Assembly (NCBI GenBank): GCA_024699855.1
Contig: JAMPIQ010000003.1
Coordinates: 8,246,001 to 8,310,000 of the forward strand
Length of the DNA: 64,000 bases
DNA from: Aphelenchoides besseyi
Lineage: Eukaryota; Nematoda; Chromadorea; Rhabditida; Aphelenchoididae
Direction: 5' to 3'
A program made the translations under genes and the position numbers. The notes below the pieces were generated by a model that was given only the letters and a program-made list of their open reading frames with translations, was not told the DNA's origin and made no database searches. Every line of letters starts with the position of its first letter. Position 1 is the stretch's first letter. Of the stretch, positions 57,826-64,000 are shown one piece after another.

Positions 57826-60670
57826 TTGAACATCTCGACTTTCGGTCTCCAATCGAAAACAACAAGATCGCTGAAATTCCGGGAATCGAGTTTAGAAACG
57901 TGCAGTTTCTTCACAAACACGATTTCTCCAAATTTTGATTTGTTTCCGCTCACGTTTCTGTCAATCAACTCGGCAGTTTTTATCCGATGGTTTCGGTTTG
58001 ACGTGCAACGATCTTGTGACATTTCCGCAGGATCCACGTTTCCTGTGGTCTTCAAACTCACAAAACAGCTGATCCACGTATTCAAAAACAAACTATCAGA
58101 TTTCGATTCAAAGTTTGGAACAACTTTTAAAATTCTGAAAACAAAGTCAAAAGCAGAACTAAAAATAAACTTACAAAAGTACACAGAAACTTTTAGGCAT
58201 TGGTTAGTACTTGTGATTGTGCCGATCATCTGCATATTCGGCAACACACTTGTGGTTCTTGCCGTATGGACAACGAAGTCACTACAAACTCCCACGAACT
58301 ATCTACTCGTTTCTTTGGCAGTTGCAGATCTGCTTATTGGAACCGTTGTGATGCCGTTTTCTATTTACGTATCAGTATGTTTTCTAATCGTCTGAAAACA
58401 ACAGATTCAATTCAGATCAACGATTTGCATTTCCATCTTCCCGTTTTCATGTGCCACTTCTATTGTCTCATGGATGTTTCCGCATCAACTGCCTCAATTG
58501 TTCACTTGGTTCTTATCAGCATCGATCGTTTGGTAGCAGCAACAAAGCCAGCGGAATACAAAACAATGAAACATCGCAAAAGAGTTTATTACTCCATAGC
58601 ATTCGCGTGGATGTTCAGTGCACTGTTGGCATTACCGTTAGGTTTGTTCGATTTCACTTACTCACTTCTAACTGCAATTTTAGTTAGTTGGGGTGGAAAT
58701 ACGAAAATGAAGTTATATCTTCGCTCCGAACATCGTTGTGGCATCTACAATCCAATGTACATGTTATACTCATCACTTTTTGCTTTCTTTCTTCCTTGTT
58801 TGGTTATGACCATAACATACGGTTATATTTTCTACACGTTGAAGAAACGATTGCGGGCCATCAAACTTCAGGAGTTGGCCGGTGGAAAGTTCCTTGGATT
58901 TGGCGGTGATGTTGCAAACATCGCGTCATCAGCTTTTGAAACGGTGATCGGTCAGTTTCTGTTTATTCGACTGTCTCATTTGACTCTTCAGGAATTGAAC
59001 CCAAAAACCGCAACATGATCAGTTGGGTGAGTTGAATTCTAAGTTGGTTCTTTTCTATTAATGTTTATTCTTGGATATAATCAGTAAACAATTTGCAGGA
59101 AAAACCACTGCTACGCAAAATCGAAGAAACAGCTGCCGAGCACGCGAGCAGTTTGAACGACAGTGAACGAGAGCAGGTAATCAGACGTTTATTTCTTCTT
59201 ACCATTTTTAGATTCAAAACTTACTCGATGCTGTGCATCCGAGCTCTACGGATAGTCGCGAAATGACCACTCTCGACGAGTATCCTGAACGTCCGCCTTC
59301 TGTTGTTTTAGAAGCCGTGACATTAAGACAGCAACCATTCGAAACAAGCACTTGTGCGACGGTCTCGACCCTAGCTCTGGAAGTACCTCCGGATCCAATA
59401 GCCACAAAAATGTTTGCTTATATGCAACGGATTTATTGAAATTGTAAATTTTTAGGCTCAAGAATCGACGATTTTCTGAAACCATTCAAACAACTTTGAT
59501 GAATGCAAAACGACGAAAATCAGTGACAATTGAAACGGTCGAAACTGTTACAAAACGGCGCCTTTCCTACCAACCATCTCACGCTCATTCCACGAACTTG
59601 AAGCCGCCATCTCAGCGAAAAACAATGCGACGATTATCAGAAATCATAACCGAATGGGAACGACCGTCACTTTCATCTCTCGGTCAATTGTATTCGTTTG
59701 CACGACGAGAATCGGTTTATATTGCGCGAAAGAAGTTGGCCGGACTCAAAGATTGGGCGTTGGATTTGTTGGCTAAATTGAAATCACGACAAGGAATGGC
59801 AATACGACGAGAAACGCGTGCAACAAAACTTGTGAGCACAGTAATGGGTTTGCTTTTACGTTCATGGATCATACTTACCAATAAGATTTAGGCGTTTTTC
59901 TCATTTGTTGGCTTCCATTCTTCACGTTGAACATGGTGAAAGTTTACTATTTGGTACACTCAACTAAATGGCCGCCCTACATGGAGAGCATGTTTCATTG
60001 GTTCGCGGCACTAGGTTATTTGAATTCATCGCTCAATTTCTTCATTTACTCAGCAATCAATAAAGTACGTGTCCCTGAATTTTATATAGATGAACTCGTT
60101 GTTTTAGAAGTTTCGTATGAGTTTTCGTCGATTGGTTGGATTGAAACGTACGCACCGCAATCAGACGTGGATGTTGCCACCTCGTGAAGACAAACGACGA
60201 AGTCGATATTCGTGTGGTTGTCGGCCGTTTAATCGATCCAAAAAATCGACATTACAAAAAGCGAGTTCCGTTGGGTGAGTTCATATTTCACATTCTTTGG
60301 CACTTTGTTTCTGTGAACGAAGTTAAACATTTTTGCCCTTAAGTATGCTTTCCAGAATTCTAAGTCGTCGGTTATCGGTAAACAAACCGGAGATTGTTAT
60401 TGACGAGGTCAGCGTTCTTCCGCTGTCAATTTCTGCTGGTGGAAACACAACTTTTCGGTACGAAACAACCTTTTAGTTCTATAGCATTTTTTCAGTCGTT
60501 CATCCGACGACTTACGACGATCATCGAGCGAAGTGATTGGTGTTGTCTACACTTCAACATACGAATCTCGTCGTGGCTCTCAAATGTCCAACAGCAGTGC
60601 ATCACTTCAGTTGTACAACGAACATCAGATTGCGGAGCAGTCGATGCACGAAATGGAAATTTTTGTTTAG
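57826..60670 (+). CDS. Class A GPCR, biogenic-amine-receptor type
   Basis: TM1 starts after an acceptor at about 58196: [22 protein letters not shown]2 is [22 protein letters not shown]3 contains [20 protein letters not shown], with the conserved amine-binding Asp, then RLVA in the DRY position. TM5 is [21 protein letters not shown] third cytoplasmic loop of more than 250 residues is rich in Arg and Ser. TM6 is [20 protein letters not shown] with the CWLP switch. TM7 is [14 protein letters not shown] in the NPxxY position. The C-tail ends [20 protein letters not shown]. Introns sit in TM2/3, in TM4 (42 nt) and in the loop. The extracellular N-terminus and true start are unsettled; 57826 is only the left-most open ATG. 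Likely ligand class: serotonin, dopamine, octopamine or tyramine. Confidence 0.82.
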
Positions 60671-61210
60671 TTATTCTTTACAAATGTTGTATCTTAATTG
60701 CATAATCAAATACGAGCATTGATCTCTTTCCTGTGAATCTCAAATGTTGAATAGTTCCGGTAACTGTGTTAATCTCATGAATGAATAAATAAAATACAAA
60801 CAAGATAGGGTAATGCAGTGCTTATGAATTTCAAATGTGTTGCAAGAATTTTGTTTCTGGTCTTTCGTTGTCGTGAATCACTGAAAGCAACGTACAAAAA
60901 ACTTCAAAGAGACGGTACAATGAACAACACGGTTAATTTTTCGAGACTGTGATTGGTTTAGACAATTGTCCTCGGAGAATAGTAGTAATTTGATTTTGTG
61001 TTTGGTAAGTCTTCAAAAATAACGGCTATCAGTGAATAATGAACTCTATTGATTGACAATCGGTTTTACAAGGTGGTGTTTGTAAGAAACCAACCGTTTC
61101 CGCGACTCACAAGGAGAGGTCCTGGGTGGTCGCCGCCAGCTTCGACTGCATTGTATATCAGTCTACGCGCGCTGATTCCGAATATCATGCTCACTTTTGC
61201 CCAATCGCAC

Positions 61211-61842
61211 AATTGGCCAAAAACCAAAAACACTAATATTGCTAAAATCGTAGTAACGATCATGCTGATTATCGTGGTGAAGTCCGTTTATTCATATCTC
61301 ACTTCGTTATGGAGATATTGGCCGTTTTATGTGGCCAATATTCACTCCGGGTTATGGTCCGCTAATCTTCCCTCGGAAGTGTGAGCTGCAATAGTCGAGT
61401 GAGCAAGTGATGGGCTTGCGAACTCTTTTGGAGGTTGCGAGTTCGATTCCTTCGACTGTCTCTTTCAAGTGCTGGGTTCTACCAAAACGACTCCAAAAAG
61501 TGAGAAAAAGTCGGTTGGATGCCTCGTAGTCACCTGCTATTCACTCTTTTCCTTTTTGCTTTGTGGATACAAGACAGTAACTTGCATTCGACAGCAGAGA
61601 GAATTGAACCTGCAACCTCCAAAAGAGTTCGCAAGCCCATCACTTGCTCACCCGACTATTGCAGCTCACACTTCCAAGGGAAGATTAGCGGACCACAACT
61701 CGGAGTGAATGTTGGCCACATAAAACGGCCAATATCCCCATAACGAAGTGAGATATGAATAAACGAACTTCACCACGATAATCAGCATAATCGACAATAT
61801 GATTTTAGCAATATTAGTGTTTCTGGTGTTTGGCCAATAACT
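61211..61842. repeat. Large inverted repeat with tRNA-like arms
   Basis: Left arm about 61211-61460 and right arm about 61590-61842 are reverse complements over about 250 bp with scattered differences, separated by a 129-bp spacer. Each arm contains a tRNA-like stretch. On the left (61393-61457), AGTCGAG can pair with TTCGACT as an acceptor stem, gaggttgcgagttcgattcc resembles a T arm, and tctttt fits an anticodon loop. Small differences between arms (for example gagttcgattcc against aggttcaattct) show they have diverged since formation. The 5' part of each arm has no tRNA likeness. It may be a foldback SINE-like element or two head-to-head copies of a tRNA-derived repeat. Confidence 0.75.
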
Positions 61843-62020
61843 TGACCAGTTCTGCGCATGAGCATAAGTGATTTATACAGTAATGCTCAGCTCATCGAGA
61901 CGCATCGATTGATACCAACGACGTTAAATTACAGCGGGTACCGATGACAAGCACTCCTTGTAAGAATAAACCTCTTTTCTCTTCTGGTAACGATAATTTA
62001 TTGGAACACTTGCAAATAAA

Positions 62021-63747
62021 TCACTTCTTGTACATCATTGCCTTACAATCGACGTTTTTTTCATAGTGATCCCATTTTCTTTGTTTGATGATTTCGGCAG
62101 CTTTTGCGGTTCCATCGGCAATACGTTTCACGAAAATGTCTGCATTCTTGTCGGTGTTCCTATTCTCGATAAAGGCCATCAAAATAATCATTGAGCCGGT
62201 CATTTGAGCCACGGCCAAGTCATATAGTTCACGGGCCTTAAAACAGTTATCTTAATTAAAAGATTGTCAACCTGTTCCAAATTGTACGGTACGTGATTAC
62301 CGTGTTCTTTGTACAAACGCGAAACTTCCGAGTAGTACAAATCGAAAGCTTTTGCTTCAGCTACTTCTCGGACTTCTTTATCGACAGAACAAATAATGAA
62401 ACGTGCAAGATCACAGAAGGGATTTCCTGAAGACATCTAATAGAGTTAGTCAAACCTTAAATCTAACCTCCAAAACATAGTTGCCAGTCAATGATTGAAG
62501 CCAGCTCGTTTGTAAGAGTACCATTCTGATCATTTCGCCAAATAATACTAAAACTGCACAATCAATACGAATTCACTAGCATCGGTACTTGCTTGTTTGG
62601 TTGAAGATCCGAGTGAATCATTGCGATAGCATCTGTAATTGAAACAATCACGAAATAACAGAATCTAACTCACTATATTCTCGTGCGCGATTTAAAAGTG
62701 CATCATAACAGAATTCACGGCTAAACGTGGCTTTCACTCCATCCAACAAATCGACTATTTCTGAAACTCTTGTTCAAGCGTGCAAGACAGAAACAAACGC
62801 ACGTTTATGTTTCTGAAGCATTGGAAATCCGGTGGGTTGAAATTCGTCGACGAACAAATCCAAGAATACGTGACCGAATTTCGTCGACCACCATTTGCGT
62901 AGCTTATCATCATCACAATAAACGTGCAAGTGAGCTGCAGCTTTGGCAATGGCGTACACTTGCTCGACAGTCGCTGATCCATAATACCCTAAGGTGTCGC
63001 CACAAACGGTTAAATCCTCCATGATCAAGAGTCCGTCGTGTTCGTGATCTATTGGCTCAATGTAATAGACTTCAGGAAGTGGGATGCCAGGAATCCCATC
63101 TAAGAATTGACCAAATTTATAGTTGAAAGAAACATACCGGAGAACAAACGATAAAATTCACATTCCGAATTATGATAACTTGCAGCAACGCTCAACAACT
63201 TGTCGTCGCTTTGTCCCGCAACCTTCTCTTCTTCCAACCTAAAAGTTTGTTCGAGATCAGTTTGTATTTGTGTTGTTGGAAACGTACATTGTTTGAATTG
63301 AGCCCTCCATCTTCTCGTCGTCCGCGTAGTTTTTCCCAATTACGATGTTGAGTGACTTTCAAAACAAACGAGTAGTCGATTGCATGACAACTGTTGTTAA
63401 TCTCTTGAACTTTTCCATCCGATTTTGTTTGCGAATCAAAATACACGCAAATTCTGAACACCTTCGATAGAAATGCTCGACCTTCACTTATCAATTTGCC
63501 TTCAAACTAAAAGTCTATCGTAATGATACGCTTAACTTTAGACGCATACTCTCAAAATCATCGATTGTCCTCGCGCAGTAGCAAATCGATGATCATGTTC
63601 AAGTAACAAGCGAATAACTCTTTCGGTAGTCACGTCTGGACGACCCCATTGGTGTTGAAGATTAACGTTTAAATTCACAGGCAAATCATCCGATTGATCA
63701 TTCAATTTCCCATTGAATGGATCAGCTGCAGAAGTCAGATGAGTCAT
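62021..63747 (-). CDS. CHK kinase-like protein (DUF1679 family)
   Basis: Starts at ATG 63747. The N-lobe has GRPDVTTERVIRLLLEHDHR and a nucleotide-fold region (INNSCHAIDYSFVLKVTQHR). The middle has GIPLPEVYYIEP and GLLIMEDLT. The catalytic-type motifs are AIAMIHSDLQPN (Brenner-like H-x-D) and SIIDWQLCFGGNPFCDLARF (DxW/DFG-like). A helical C-terminal part follows (LYDLAVAQMTGSMIILMAF), ending MMYKK. This is the layout of nematode DUF1679/CHK proteins, related to choline and ecdysteroid kinases. The putative catalytic Asp residues are kept. The small-molecule substrate is unknown. About ten short introns interrupt it, and all blocks are in order. Confidence 0.8.
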
Positions 63748-64000
63748 TTTGCATACTGAAATAAAACGATAGTAAGCTAAGTTTTACGATAATCATGTTC
63801 ATAACAACCACAAAAAGATCGCTTCTAAGTTGCAAAATACCAGTCGGTTGCCGTGCAAGAAATTGACTTTTGCTTTAACTGTTGTACGAGTGCGCGAGAA
63901 TCGGTCTGAGCGGTTTGGTTGTCTCTGTTATCGGTTCTTTTGATTGTTCTTATCAATCAAAGTCGCTCATCGAACGCCAATAAACCAAGAAAGCACAAAG
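63748..64000. other. Upstream flank of the CHK-kinase gene
   Basis: No gene seen to the window edge. Confidence 0.4.

Overview
The window looks like nuclear DNA of a chromadorean nematode, probably close to the rhabditids. Nearly every gene is cut by short introns of about 37-50 nt ending in TTTCAG. The gene set is also nematode-like: serpentine chemoreceptors, a gustatory-receptor-like protein, DUF273 and CHK-kinase (DUF1679) proteins, several aspartic proteases and a muscle myosin. It is not clearly Caenorhabditis, and no species is claimed. Gene models were spliced by eye; where exon coordinates are given, the spliced length was checked to be a multiple of three.

Positions 1-7084 hold the most unusual structure. 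An aspartic-protease-like gene is split inside an exon by about 5.8 kb. The insert is bounded by two near-identical foldback-type elements in the same orientation. Each has tandem-repeat inverted termini and a FLYWCH zinc-finger ORF. The outer edges share an 8-bp duplication (TCAATTTG) and the inner edges do not, so the whole block behaves as one composite unit. Its cargo is a 5'-cut chemoreceptor remnant, an intact HP1-like gene (chromo plus chromoshadow) and a 5'-cut single-pass membrane-protein gene.

Positions 7.8-16 kb carry a chemoreceptor, a protein tyrosine phosphatase pseudogene, a divergent POU-homeobox gene, a small EGF membrane protein, a possibly decayed secreted-protein gene and a DUF273 gene. 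At 16.4-18.5 kb (minus) a chemoreceptor gene has a whole dynein light chain gene inside its first intron, and also a 23-nt intron. At 19-22.5 kb (plus) lie a predicted N-myristoylated SH2-like protein without the usual FLVR arginine, a PDZ-like protein and a type I membrane protein. At 23.7-32 kb (minus) lie QSOX, XPG, SmD3 and a small membrane protein.

Positions 32.6-44.2 kb hold another chemoreceptor, two unrelated four-helix membrane proteins, a gustatory-receptor-like gene and a second, active-looking aspartic protease. Positions 46.2-55.6 kb (minus) are a complete muscle myosin heavy chain gene with a 22-nt exon and at least one other gene-like unit inside its introns. Positions 57.8-60.7 kb hold an aminergic-type GPCR, 61.2-61.8 kb a large inverted repeat with tRNA-like arms, and 62.0-63.7 kb a CHK-kinase-like gene.

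Most genes appear independent. The main relationships are the composite unit, the nested genes, and the SmD3-XPG run that could be an operon.
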